Positions 1 to 12,202 of a DNA stretch of 64,000 nt are shown here, piece by piece (position 1 is the first letter of the stretch; each line of letters starts with the position of its first letter). This stretch comes from Heterodera schachtii (Eukaryota; Nematoda; Chromadorea; Rhabditida; Heteroderidae), in the NCBI GenBank assembly GCA_023374025.1, contig SIJG01000083.1, positions 275,709 through 339,708 on the forward strand, given 5' to 3'. The translations under genes and the position numbers were made by a program. Below the pieces are notes generated by a model that saw nothing but the letters and a program-made list of their open reading frames with translations, had not been told where the DNA came from and did no database searches.

Positions 1-491
1 AAATTGAAGGCGCAATAGGCAGAAAAAAGGGGAAAGGCATTTGGTGGCAATGATTTTTATTATAGGAGAGAGAAGGGGTATAAATATATGGAAAAAGAAA
101 CATTAATCATTTGACCTGCCTATTGTTTGTTCTCATTTGTTAGTTTGACCGGTCGTCCTCTGTTTGTTCTTCATTTCTAGTGCATCATAAATTGGTTTAC
201 TTTTCCATTGCGCAATTGTTTTTTAATTATTTATTTTTAATAAGTGTTTGATTCAATTTCGGCATTTCCTTTATTTTTCCTTTCATAAATTCCTCTCCAT
301 CTTTTTGCCATGAATGAGTGCCATTCACCAGTTTTTGGCATGGAGTGCACTTTGTGCCGAGTTAACCTTCAAATTTGAAAATTTGCGCAGGTTCGTCCTT
401 AATTAAGATCATTAGTTTAATTAATTTGTCGGTCGTTTAAATTGCATTTTTCGTGCATTAATTGCCTTGGTTTTGAATTTATTCTGTCCAG

Positions 492-1771
492 GCTCCCCTA
501 TTTGGTCGTCGATTCGCTGTTTGGACTGATCATTTTAACTTTTGTCACTTCCCAATGGCCAAACATTTCCACCAAATTTTGGGCCGCAATTCATTTGTAC
601 ATCGAACAGTTGGAAACGGTCAGAAAATTTTTGATAAAGCTTAGACCCAAGTAGGCCTAGCCTAAGCCAATGTGTGAGTTGCCATGATACCCACAAAACC
701 AATGAACTATTAAAATAATGGCATTTTCCCTCTTTCCAATGCTTTTTTGTCGGATTGTTTCGTTTCCTTTTCCCTCAGCTGATCACTTGGCTGACCAACA
801 ACCCCGCGGGGCTGAAACTGAACGACGCGCTCAACACGTTTCTGGCCAACTTTTTCTTCTACCATATCCATTTGTGGAAAAGTATAAATGCGTCACTTTT
901 GCCCAAAAATTGACATTTTGTTTTTCATTTTCCAAATGTTTTTTAGCTTATGTCACCGTTTTTGAACACTCATTGACTAATTGGTTGCTAATTGTCGCCT
1001 TCGGCGCATTGGGTAAAACCATTTTAATGTTTTGCTAAACAATAAATTTTTTCCATTTGAAAGGCTTTTCGGTGCTCGTCGCTTTTCTGTCCGACTTTCT
1101 TCGCGTGCTCACCGTGCACATTTTCTGCTTCCACATTTACACGCACAGGTCAAATTTTTCTAGTGAGCACATTCCGCCGGGAATTCTTGGCCCAATGTTT
1201 TGGCCTACAATTAATGGACATAAAACTGGAAATTTTGTCACCAAATTTTTTCTTGGAATTGATTGGGTTCGTTTTTCCACCCCAAATGGCAGGGCCCAGC
1301 CAAACAGTTCAGTTTTGGTGGATGGTCGAGAGCGACCGACCTCCTTGGGTTACCTTTTTTTTCCAATCCATGTTCATCCTTTAATTTGGTATCCCGTTTT
1401 TCCATTCCAAATTCCTCCTCTTCCCAATTTTTCTCAATTGTCAGATTGGCCAAGGTCTCCTGCACCGCCTTTATGGGCCTCGGCCGCGCCTTTCGCAGCA
1501 AAAAATGGAATCCGTTGAGACGGCGCGTGGACAGCGTCCGTTTGGATGTGCGTCAGCTGTTCATCGCCACCCTGGCAATGATCATTCTGCTGTTCCTTCT
1601 GCCCACCATCATCGTTTACTTCGTCGTGTTCGGCACAGTGAGTAAATAAATGATGGAAATTTGAAAATTGCCAACAAATTCATTTTGCAGCTTTGGCTGT
1701 TCGTCGATTCCGTCTGCCGATTGTTAAGGCATTTGGCGCGGACAATTCGTCAAACACTGATAAAATTGTGA
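492..1771 (+). CDS. PIG-Q/GPI1-like subunit of GPI-GlcNAc transferase (3' part)
   Basis: This is the C-terminal half of the GPI1/PIG-Q family, an ER membrane subunit of the complex that transfers GlcNAc to phosphatidylinositol in the first step of GPI-anchor synthesis. The exons I can join in phase are 492-618, 779-881, 947-1012, 1064-1148, 1445-1637 and 1691-1771. They give the family core: PAGLKLN, then FFYHIHLW, then KKWNPLRRRVDS followed by QLFIATLAMIILLFLLP and a final hydrophobic helix. The end is a TGA at 1769-1771. The 5' exons are not resolved. The 492 exon opens in phase 2, so at least one exon lies upstream, either in bases 1-491 or outside the window. Its 3' end faces the ABCG gene, and AATAAA at 1809-1814 is a candidate poly(A) signal. 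Confidence 0.85.
651..700. repeat. Copy of palindromic TAGGCCTAGCC repeat
   Basis: This intronic stretch contains TAGGCCTAGCCTAAGCC followed by a GAGTTGCCATGATACCC segment. It matches the right end of the better preserved inverted-repeat element at 44220-44330 and also resembles 7170-7280. It looks like a degraded copy of a small non-autonomous element. Confidence 0.5.
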
Positions 1772-2019
1772 ACAATAGCAAATTGTTTGTCCACATTATG
1801 TAAATCGGAATAAATATTACCTAAATAAATATTTATTTTGTGGATTTGAACCGTTCTACAAAAATAAATTTTAAAAAGGCCAAATTTAAATTTTCTTCGC
1901 TTCGTCCGAAAAATCAATTTAATTTGCCTTGAAATGGCAGTGATTTTCGAGACTTTGGATAACAATTATTAAAAAAATTTAAAGTGTCAAAACACAGAGA
2001 GAATTTTGTGTGTCATAAA

Positions 2020-5000
2020 TCAGCGCGCCCTTCGGACGCGGAAAAGCAGGCCGAAAAAGCCGATGAGATAGAACATGCCGATGAACAATGCCATCGCCCC
2101 CAAATCCGTGTAAAAAGCCTCCGGGCGGAAGGAGAAAGCGGCGAGCACCGAACGAACGTGCGCTTCGTCGTCGCCAAACGCACCGCTCCACTGAGAGATG
2201 GCGAACGCCTCGAAGCCGTAGCGGAACCAGGACAAATACTGCACCTGAAACAGCGACAAAAGGGGGCGTGGACTCAGAATTTAGGAGTTTGGCACGGACC
2301 CAACTGATGAAGTACGGCAGTGAGCCAACGTTGGCGTACAGTCCGCCGGTCAGCGACAGAATGGTGAGAATTGGGCCGGCCACGGAGACGGCGACGGGGT
2401 AAGAGGGGCACACGGCGGACAACATAACGCCAAACGCAACGGCCGACTGCTCGACGAGGAAGGAAATGCCTGGCGGAGGAGAGCACATAATCAAAATGAC
2501 AAAATTGAAAAATGAAAACCCACAGCCTATATTATGCACAGTCCCGAAACCCAGGATTTTGAATGCTTCCGGACAATCCGTCAGCAAAATAAAATGCAAG
2601 ATTTTTGGTTAATTTAAATTTTAAAAGATAATTTCTAAATAATGAATCGTCTAGTAACTAGAAATGTTGTAAAAAACCACGTACAATCGCATACTTTTTG
2701 ATTATTGATGAATAAAATAAAATACCCGGACGAACTGTCCATTTACGGTTTGTCCAGACAGTGTAAGGGATAGTTTTTCACCTATTTCTCCCGAGGGGAT
2801 ACTACCAGGAGACTAAGAAAATGCCAACTTTGGGAATACCAGCTCCGACGGGTGACAACGACCTTTTTTCAAAAGGATCGTCCCTCTGCTGACCCCGTTT
2901 ATCATGAACCAACTCCTCCCTGTTGGGATTCGTCATTGACTCCTTCCCCTCCCTGCCCACCACGGCTTACCTAAAGTGATCAGAAATCGGCCGACGGTGG
3001 GCACCAGTCCGATCAGCCAATAGGCAATGGTCACCATCAGAATGCCGTCGACGGTGAACAGCGGCAAATAGGAGGCGGACCGGGCGACGAAATAGGCGCC
3101 CGAGCAGTACAATCCGTCGTGGTACTCGCGGGCGAGCAGCGGAAAGTCGGCGGGGAAAAAGGTGAGCACACCGAACAGCGTGGAGTAGGTCAGTTCAGCG
3201 ATGATGCTTCAGAAAGAGGGGAAAACGATGTGACATTGGGGTAATTGTAAAAAGAAAAAAAATTGGAATAAAACCCAAAAAATAATCAAAGAAAAAAATG
3301 TGGGAAAATGATTTTCTTAATTTTTAGAATTTTTTGCTAATAAAAATTCTTTCAATTATTTCTATTTCATTTTTTATAATTTAAATAGTTTTTTTTTGTA
3401 ATTGTTACAAAAAAAACTCTATCAATGGGTAATGAAAACAAATGATTTCAGGAAAAATATACAAAAAAATTTTCCAAAAAAATGGAAAAAAGGACGAAAA
3501 CTTTGAAAAATGATACGTTTTTCATAGCATCGCTTAACCTACTAAAATGTACTCTTGACAAAATACTGTAACAAGTGGAAGAGACAAACAAAAAAAAACT
3601 CACTAAAACATGGCCCCGTTCAGATTGCCAACGCCGACACCGTTCAACTGTGTGTTCATGTACAACAGTCCGATGAACACGCCCATGATGAGCTTCTGGA
3701 AGAGTTTGGCCCGGGTGAGGCCGGGGTTTCGCCAATTGTCAATCAACGAACGCTTCAGCAGTGACTGCGTCTGCACGAAATTTAAGGGCACAAAATGACC
3801 AAATTTTTAATGGACGCTTTGAATTTAAATGTGTAAATTTTCCTAACCCATTCATCATTTATTGAAACATGAACAAAAGTCCTCATAACTGAGCATTTCT
3901 GGGTGCCAAACTCGGGTTAGAAACGGCTAATCTCACTAATGACGCTGAATTAAAAAAAAATCCAAAAAATCGCTAATCGCTAAAAATTTACCAATTACGC
4001 TTCGTCCACCTGACCTGAACCCATGAGCTGGCCGTCTTGCGCGGCGTCGGCCTCTCGCGAACGCATTGCCGCCGCTTCTCAACTTCCGCGTGAAAGAGGG
4101 CGCCCTCCGCACAGCGTTCCCATTCCGCACAAATGTTGCGGACGCGCTGTTGACACTCCGATTCACGGCCCATTTCAATGCTAAGGCACTGAAGCAAAGC
4201 GACAAAACAATGAGGGAAAATGCCGCGTGAAAAAAGGAGGGCACTTTTGTAGAAATTACAAAAAATTCAAAAAAAAAAAAAAATTTTTTTTTGTGAAATG
4301 GGTAAGAGAAAGGCTAGAAAAAGGGGAAATAATCTGTGCCTATTTTCTGTTTAGACCAGCCAACCGGGAGAAGAGCTCATTTCCCACAAAACCTTGAAAA
4401 GAAATAAAAATTGAAATTCCACGGAAAAATCGTTAAAATTTTATTATTTTTTCGAAAAATTTTTCGGTGACCCATTGGGAGAAGCATTAATTTAAAATGA
4501 AGTGTACCCACTTGAATGATGTGGTCGGCGGGATTGTAATTGGACGGGCACGGATTGCCGGCACGACTGATCAGTTCCGTCGCTTTGGTCGGTTCGCCAA
4601 AATAGGCGAGACGTCCCTGGGCCAGAAACATCACCTGTCCAAACGGGAGGCAAATGGTCAAATTTATGGAAAAAATGCCAAAATTTATACCCGGTCAAAT
4701 TTCTGATAGATTTCCGACGATGGCTGATGAATGGTGCAAATGATTGTCCGTCCGGACAAGGTCAGGGCACGCATTACGCTGATCACACTGTCCGCCATTG
4801 ACGAGTCGAGGCCCTAAAAAAGGGATTTTTTTTGAAATTGGGACAAAATCGTACCGTTGTCGGTTCATCGGCAAAAATGATTTGCGGATTGTTCAGAAGT
4901 TCAGAGGCAAAGAGCAAACGACGCGCTTCGCCGCCCGAAATGCCCTTTTTAACCTGAAAAAAATGGCATTTGTAAATATTAAATTTTTAAAATTATATTT

Positions 5001-6674
5001 AATTACCCCAGTGAATCCAATGCGCGCATGGCGACACTCTTGCAGACCAAGCTCGTCAATGATCTAACAATTATAAATTTAGGACTTTAAATATGTTTAT
5101 TTCCTCAAAAAAATCGGAAAGCGTTCAGACATTCTGCAAAAAGCTAAAAAGCTCATTTTTTGGATGAACTACGGAAATGAGCCAAAGGGAAATAGGAATT
5201 TCGGAAATTAGCATTAAAATGGGAATTCCAAAGGACAAGCCTTCGTCCGTCTTACTTTTCCGTTTTGAAGGCGTAAACATTTTAAAGAAACGATGAATAA
5301 AGCGCAATGGGATGGGCTTTCAAAACATAAAAGTACCGGTCCATCCTCCAAAACCCACCTCATTGACGCGTCTGCGCATCGTCCGTTTGGTGTGTCCGAC
5401 CATCCGAAGCTGTGCCTGCGCCATCAGATGCTCCTTCACCGTCAGCGTGCCCATGAACAAGTCGTCCTGTTGCACGTACTGAAATTGGGTGGGATAATTA
5501 GAGAAAAAAAAGAGGGTTCGAAAAACGAGGCCCCCAAAACCCGAGGAATTCTGAGTCCAGGAACCGAAACCCCCGAACTTCGTATCAGAACAATTTACCC
5601 CGCTGACGTAAGTGATGGACCGGCCCAGGGAATGTCCGTTGACCAACACTTGGCCCTCCACGCTCAGACTCTTCAAGTTTCGGTTGAGTAACGTGTTCAG
5701 CAGCGTTGTTTTGCCCGCTCCGCTGGCGCCCATCAGTGCCACGAGTTGTCCCGCGTCGGCCATGCCGGACACATTGTCTAAAAGATGTACAAATGTTTAT
5801 AAAATAGGTGGGTTCCCCGACAGGTTTTACCAAGAATTTTCCGTCCCGATTTGGCATGGACAACGGTGAGACCGTGCCAAGACAATGCCACGGGTTGCAC
5901 TTCCTGGACACTCTTTGTCGGTGACATCGCTCCATAATTGGACTGTCTTCGACGTATGCGTCCCAATCCGTTGTCCATGGTCAATGCGTCACTGGCGCTG
6001 TGTTTCAACTAAAAAAACAAAAATTTGTTTACAAGATTAACGGGCCTTTATGGCAATGATTGTGAGACGGATTTTTTGCTCGAATTTTATCGGAAAAAAA
6101 TCTTACAATGTGATTGAAATTGGTTATGCCTGTTGTGGCAAATGGTCAGCTATTTTGACCGAAGTCTAGGAAAGGAAAAGCCAGTTTAAAAAGAGTGGAA
6201 ATGGGACAAAACAGATTTTTGACATAATGTTTCCCGCCGGCACTTAAATTCAAATTCAAATTATATGGCAAAAGTTTAATATGTATAATTTTTTCTTTGT
6301 TTTAAATCAATTAGGTACATTTTATCAGTCGAAATCTCTTATTGAGATCTATTGAGCTTTATAATAACAGAGATTTCTTGACATATAAAAGGCTAATAAA
6401 TAAAAAATTGCAAAAATTTTGCCATTTTTTGCAGTTTTCGAATTTTTGCGCCGCTAATCACTAATTTTTTGTTTTGTATTTCTAAATTTTGTATTGCATT
6501 GTCATATTCCGATATTCCCCCGGTTATTACGTTGGGTGCCACAACAACCAAAGAATAGTGAAAAAAAAATTTTGCCTGCGCATGTCTACGTTGTCTCTGT
6601 GGAAGTGTCCGCCGTTGCAACCGATGCGCCGGCGGTGACACCAAAAGGCGCTCGGACTCGCCAATCCCACTCAT
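2020..6674 (-). CDS. ABCG (White-type) half transporter
   Basis: A 13-exon model on the minus strand gives about 649 residues, the usual size for an ABCG half transporter (N-terminal nucleotide-binding domain, then six membrane helices). Exons: 6674-6576, 6008-5831, 5777-5599, 5478-5359, 5063-5007, 4953-4855, 4813-4691, 4634-4512, 4188-4015, 3770-3604, 3206-2971, 2469-2300, 2244-2020. The Walker A (GASGAGKTT), the Q-loop region YVQQDD, the signature ISGGEARRL, the Walker B end FADEPTTGLD and the H-loop TIHQPS are all visible. The membrane part contains [17 protein letters not shown], typical of the white group. ABCG proteins work as dimers, usually exporting lipids or other hydrophobic molecules; the substrate cannot be read from sequence. 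The end of exon 1 is ambiguous: a GC donor after 6576 or a GT donor further inside both keep the frame. Confidence 0.9.
2725..2945. other. GC-richer unexplained segment in ABCG intron
   Basis: The 501-bp intron between exons 11 and 12 is mostly AT-rich, but this part has balanced composition, with stretches such as GGGATACTACCAGGAGAC and GCTCCGACGGGTGACAACG. I find no reading frame that continues the transporter. It may be a fossil repeat or an RNA-derived insertion; I do not recognise it. Confidence 0.35.
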
Positions 6675-7169
6675 TTTGTCTAATCCGATTAAAAATAAAC
6701 TTTAAATTATGAAATGTATTGGCCATTTTGAAAAAACCAAGAAAATTTGAACAATAGGCGATTCAAAAAATTTTATAAAAAAAAATGAGACGTCGAAATG
6801 AATGATTTTGAATTTATGTTTTTGGGAAAGAGAAATAATAGGTACAACAAAATATTGTTGTTCATTTATCGGACTTTTTCTTATCAAAAAATGATAATGC
6901 GAGAGAGCATTAGACACCGATCGACGACGACCCGTTGCTGTGATTTCCTTTTCCATTCATTGAACAGTTCGGGCAAAACGGCGGCGCCTCGCCCCAATAA
7001 AACATTTTTCGATGGGTCAATTAAGAATTAATTAAGCACTGATAACAAAAAGGAAATATGTGATATTTCAGAAGCGAAAAAAGCCCAAGCAACAAAAAAA
7101 GTGAGGATTCATCCTAATCAATGTGAGAAGCGAAATCCGACTTGGGATTTGGAGCCTTGTTTTGGGTTT

Positions 7170-7280
7170 TATGATAACTCGTACAAAATGCAATTCGTAC
7201 AATTAATTAGGTTAGGCTTAGCCTAAGCTCCAAGCTAGGCCTAGGCTTAGGTTTTAACGAGTTTTGTTTGTTTTGAATGA
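7170..7280. mobile_element. Small palindromic MITE-like element
   Basis: It carries AACTCGTACAA near its left side and a TTAGGCTTAGCCTAAGC palindrome, then TAGGCCTAGGCTTAGG and TAACGAG on the right. It shares both the outer AACTCGTACAA word and the inner AGGCCTAGCC palindromes with the copy at 44220-44330. Confidence 0.5.
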
Positions 7281-8523
7281 TTGAATAATGCGTTTTTTAA
7301 TTAAAGAATCTGCATTTGCATTATTTCTTGCCACGGCTTCCCAAATTTGACGGCACATTTCCGCTGGTGCTCCCGGCGGGCACAGATCACATCCATCGAT
7401 TAGTTTGGCTGCTTCCCATCAGCAAAGATTTCAGCGCCGATTTCGACTCAAATTCTGATTCCCGACTTTTTTTTATGGGCTCGGCACGCGCCGAATCCCT
7501 GAATTTCGAAAGCATTGGCATTTCCATTCCCAAATTCAGAAGACGTAAACAAAGTTTGGTGTGCCGTTTTGGCATATAAATTGGTTTTCCTCATTTGTTT
7601 GTCCACTCTCATTGTGTTGCTTCATCCTTTGGCATTCTGTCCAATCAATGCAAATTCGTTTCCTCCGCTCCCGCCCGTTTCCCCCGCCGTCCCTTTTTTT
7701 GCATAATCTCCAAAATTCCGCGCCACGGACTTTCCTCCAATGGCACTGGTTGCTTGGCGCCACTGATGAGGATTTTCTTTGCGTTTTGCTGGAAATTTCT
7801 TTAAATTCCGCCCCATCGGATTAAAAAATGCCACCAATGAAAAATGCCATTCATTGGCCGTATGATTCACTTTGAATTCCAACAATTTTCCAATGCCATT
7901 ATTAACATGCCATCATCATTTTCCTCTTGTCGGCGAAGGCGTTTTTAAAGCCTCCGCCGGTGTCGTAAATCTTTGAAAATTCGTCCGATGAATGGAGAAG
8001 CAAAAGCATTCACAAAAAACAAATTCATTCATTCTCCCATTCCATCTCAACTGCTGCCAAATGGTGAAAGAAGTTGGCCATTTTTCATGTGAAAAATGAA
8101 ATTTAAACGGAAAAACAAAAAAAAAGGGGGGGGGCGAAAGGAAATAGAAAATGGCACTTGTAAAAGACCCTTTTTGGAATGGCATCGCTGGCACTTTTAC
8201 CTAATAAATAAAAGGATTGGCCCAATTTACGTGACTTCCTTTTTTAATTGGCAAATTCTTTCATTGAAATTGGGCCAGCCGAATTTTAATGGCATTTTAA
8301 TGCCATTTGTTCCCCTCAAAATGCATTCACTCATTTTTTCTTTGCCTGTGATTATTTTACAAGTGTTGGTTTGTGTGTCCCCATGTTTTTCGTTGGTGGT
8401 TTTTTGTGATTGACGTCTTTTGGCGGCAAACTTTCAAAAATAACACCCAAAAATTTGTTGGCTTTTGCCGCCGCCAACTGCTTGGCTTTTTACGTTTTTG
8501 CTCTTCTCCAGTTCAGCTTGTTC

Positions 8524-8675
8524 TCTTTGCTTTCTCTCTCCCCCTCTCCTCTCTCCTCTCTCTCTCTCTCTCTCCTTTCCTCTCTATATATCCTCTCTCT
8601 TTCACACTCCCTTTCTCTCTCACTCTCTCGGTTCTTCTCTCTCTTTCGTTTGTTATCTCTCACACACTCTATCCG
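8524..8675. repeat. CT-rich microsatellite tract
   Basis: Long runs of TC/CT dinucleotides with a central TCTATATATCC interruption. The organisation closely matches the tract at 9565-9690. No coding signal. Confidence 0.9.
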
Positions 8676-9564
8676 TTCTGTGCCTGCCCTCATCCTATTC
8701 CCCGCTCTCTCTGTCCCTCTTCCCGGCTTTTCCCCTCCCGCTTTGCTCTCCCCTCGGGGCTTTTCCCGTTTCCCCCTCTCCCCTCCTCCATTCGTTTGTG
8801 CACTTTTTTCCCCTCGGGGCATCTGCCCCGTCCGTCTTTCCCTTCGGCGGATGTGTCCGTCTTTTCCGTACTCCCGCCGTTGGCCAATACGTCGTATTCG
8901 CATTTCAGCAACTGCACCCGTCTGTTTTCCCACCCCCCGGGCGTGCCATATTTAAATAATTTGCCGCCGCCGCCCCTCGGCACTCTCCGCTCCCCCGGCG
9001 GCACTTTGCCTTTGCCTTTGCCCCGCGGCAACTCACTTTTTTTTTGTTCATGAACTTTCCCCTTCCCTTTTTTTCTCTTTCTTTGTCGGCTCAAATATCT
9101 CCTGGAATGAAAGCTTTTTATTTGTTTAGTCATTGTTCCGTGCGGCAGCAAAAATAAAATTTCCATTTTCTTTTTCTGCCCGCCGAAGGAAAGTAACAAA
9201 ATGCCAAATGCCACTCAAATTGCCACTATTTGAATTTGCCAAAAAAAACTCATTAAAGCATTTGTAACGTAGCATAAAAAACAAACAAACAAAAATATCT
9301 TTCTAATGGGCTAATTACTAAGCCAAAATAATTATTTATATGAGCATTGAAAATTGTTTAGAATATTTAGTAAAAATTCCATGCAATTTTCTTCATAATT
9401 TGCCAGCACATCGATTCCCTTTTTGTTGGACTGAAAATGCCAACGCAAATGACGTCAGTGCCAGACCAATTGCCAGTGAGTGTTTCTGGGTTTCGTTGTC
9501 ACACTTTCCCAAAGCAAAAGTGCCATTGGTTGGGATTTGTGAGAAAAAAGACAAATTCATCATT

Positions 9565-9690
9565 TCTCTATCTCTCTCTCCTCTCTCTCTATCTCTTTCG
9601 CTCCTATATATCTCACTCTTCCCACTTTCTCTCTTGTCTCTCTTCTCCAGTCTCTTCTCTCTCTCCCCTCTCTCTCTCCGGCACATTCTG
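9565..9690. repeat. Second CT-rich microsatellite tract
   Basis: TC/CT repeats interrupted by CTATATATCTC, as in the tract 1 kb upstream. Reading frames across it on either strand are Ser/Leu-rich or Arg/Glu-rich artefacts. Confidence 0.9.
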
Positions 9691-10486
9691 TTGGGCTCAT
9701 CAAATAGTCAAATCCCCTCCTCCTCATCCCCCCAAGGGACACAAAGTGTGGAAATCCCATAATGGCCAATTTTCCGGGTCATTTTGTTCTGAATTTCAAA
9801 TGAATGACTTTTGAGGCCTAATTAGTGGCACCTTATTGTTGGCATGTCATGTGAATGTCTCTCCATCTCACTAGCTTATGTGTTTTTTGTTTTTTGGGCA
9901 GAATATGGATGAGTTAGCACTTTCATTAACGGAATTCTTCAATAATGATGCTCGAGAGTCTCGACTTGGAAAGTCTTTCTTGCCTCTTGGCACTTTTGAG
10001 TCTTGAAATTGTCACATCGGTCTCGACGCTTGGCTCGGTTCTTTTCGCATTGATGGCAAATTCGGTCACGCTCAATCATCATTAGTCAATAAAATCCCAC
10101 CGATGGCACCGATTAGTTTAGACCACTAAATGTTGCATCCATCTCAAAATGTTTTTTTAGTCAATTTCAACAGTTGGCGAGCATTTTCTGCCGTCTTTTG
10201 GAAATGCGTGTCGACTTGTAAAAGAGGGGCGGCGAGATGAAAGGGGGCGGAGGGCCAAAGTCGAACAAATTCGGCACCGGCAAAATGCCAAAGCGAAGGA
10301 TGGCACCGACGGGCAACCAAAAAATTGGGAGAATCCAAACAATAATCAGAAACAGCAGCAGCAACAGAATTTGACGATGCGAACAGCGAACTGTTGCTGT
10401 TGTGTTGCTGTTTGTGGAGGAGGGGCCGAGGACGGACACGACGGAAAAGGGCGACGACGAAAACGGCACCGATGGCCGGCCAAAAA

Positions 10487-12202
10487 ATGTCGTCGTTGTC
10501 CCCCATTTTCAAAAACGGGTTTTCCACCACCATTTTCGCCATTTTAATTGTCGTCCTGCAGAGGGTGGACAGTGTTGGAGCAGTCCGCTGCTATTGCACA
10601 GGTGGGGTAAAAAAGTGCCGCCATTAGTAAGTGCCAGGATTCGCTTTTTATATCCTTTTTGAACGGATACGTCATTAAAAATTACTCACAAATCAGCACC
10701 ATTTATTTGCTTGCCAGCAGATGAACATTGCGTGCCGTACGGTGTGTGCGAAGCTGCGGTTTGTTTGGTGGGACTGCTCCGAGCGAACAATGCAGGTCAG
10801 TCAATCAGAAGTGTGACCATCGGAGCTGTTTTTCAAGAGTCTCGGGGGTTGAGAATTTACTGGAGATTTTGGGTTCAATTTTCGGTCTCGAATCGGACTC
10901 TCGATTAGTGATCAAATACCGCGACTTTTTCTCGTTCTTAAAACCTCGCATTAAAGCCACGGTGTGCTCAATGCCCTCAAAAATTGCCGGAGTGCCGGCC
11001 TCCTAAAGATTACCGTACTACGGAAAGCATTTCGCATGTGTATACCGTATACCACCCCCCCCCCCGGGCGGCGTTTGCCTTTTGGGTTTGGGAAATTAGG
11101 CATTTTTTGATCATTTCCCCCATTTTGTTGCCCAATTTTCAGTGATTCGAACGTGCGGCAACGAAGCGCTTGGCTGCCAACGCAATTTGGACCGGTGGGC
11201 TCACATTTGCTCGTGCGAAGAACACTTTTGCAACACTTTCCTCTTCCTACGGTTGGACAAAAAAATGCCCGTGCGTTTTTCTATGCCAAAAAATCAAAAA
11301 ACGCAGGGCGAGCACAAACATTGACAACGCTGGCACCGGCACAGCGGCGGCGACGGCACGCGGGAGAAGTGGCGGCGGTCGAACGGCGGTGGAGCAGTAC
11401 CAGCATCAGCAGCAGATGGGCCCGCCGCGTGACGAGGATGACCGCCGGGTGTTCGAACGGATTGACCCGCCGCCCGGCGAATTCGCCACCTTTGACCACC
11501 CGACGGGTGGGCACGGGGGGAAAGGCAACATCAGACAGAACTTTTTTGGCAATAGGCCGGCATTTTCGAGTTTCTCGTTGATGGAGAGTGTGTCGACTCG
11601 GGTTTTTTTAGGCCTCGGGCAAGACTCTCGGGGTTTACGGTACACCATCACCCGGGGAGGGCGGCACGGACATCTCATAAATTTGAAGGTTTTCGATAGG
11701 TTATATGGCATTTGAACTTATTCAAATGCCGTGCTATTCTCCGTATCTTTTCTCAACCGCCATTTGAAAGAAAATTTTATTTTTGGACAATTTCGGGACA
11801 AAAAGAAACCGCGAGAATCACAAAACCAATGCTAAATATCACAGGACCAAAAATTGGATAGAAACTCGAACTTATTCCCCATCCTTTCGACTTTTTGTCC
11901 TAATTCGGGCGGACAATGGCCCAAGTCCCAAAAACCATCAAATATTCGCAAATGCCAAGAATTGCCACGTGGCTTTGCCCCGGGCGCATTTTGCCACTGT
12001 TTCCTTGGCATTTCCTTTTTGCCGTTGATGAACTGAACTGCTCCAACTTCGCGTGTCATTTTCATTTTCCATAACAGATGGCGAAGAACGGACCATCAAG
12101 AACTCCAATATGCTCACGCTTCTGCTCGTCATTGTGCCGCTGTCCGTCGGCGCGGCGGCCGTCGTTGTCGTGGCGATTAATTACTATTGCCACCTGTGCT
12201 GA
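10487..12202 (+). CDS. Type I membrane protein with activin-receptor/Ly6-like ectodomain, no kinase
   Basis: Five exons (10487-10601, 10718-10795, 11143-11251, 11307-11506, 12078-12202) join in phase to about 208 residues. The start at 10487 is chosen because it places a hydrophobic signal peptide (ending near DSVGA) just before the cysteine-rich domain; an upstream in-frame ATG at 10394 adds a basic leader. The ectodomain begins VRCYCTADEHCVPYGVCEA and ends HICSCEEHFCNTF. This is the cysteine framework and terminal C-x4-C-N signature of three-finger activin/TGF-beta receptor ectodomains. A Gly/Arg/Gln/Pro-rich stalk follows, then one transmembrane helix (MLTLLLVIVPLSVGAAAVVV) and only a few residues before the stop. 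There is no kinase domain, so it could act as a decoy or BAMBI-like modulator, or be a nematode Ly6-type protein. That role is inference. Confidence 0.7.

Larger units (their letters stand above)
6675..10486. other. Gene-poor interval with simple repeats
   Basis: No convincing exon is present in 3.8 kb. It separates the divergently transcribed ABCG gene and the receptor-like gene, so it should hold both promoters. It contains a palindromic repeat (7170-7280), two long CT-rich tracts (8524-8675 and 9565-9690), many TGGCATTTT-type words, and a TCTCGA-rich patch near 9950-10050. Long reading frames here (for example 8373-9053) come from low-complexity DNA. Confidence 0.7.

Noticed and set aside
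7200..7260. Palindromes considered as a terminator or riboswitch
   Set aside because: The same palindromes occur with shared outer ends at 44220-44330, so a mobile element explains them better, and bacterial terminators are not expected here.
8490..8933. Long minus-strand reading frame rich in Arg and Glu
   Set aside because: It is the complement of the CT microsatellite; all three frames are open because of low complexity.
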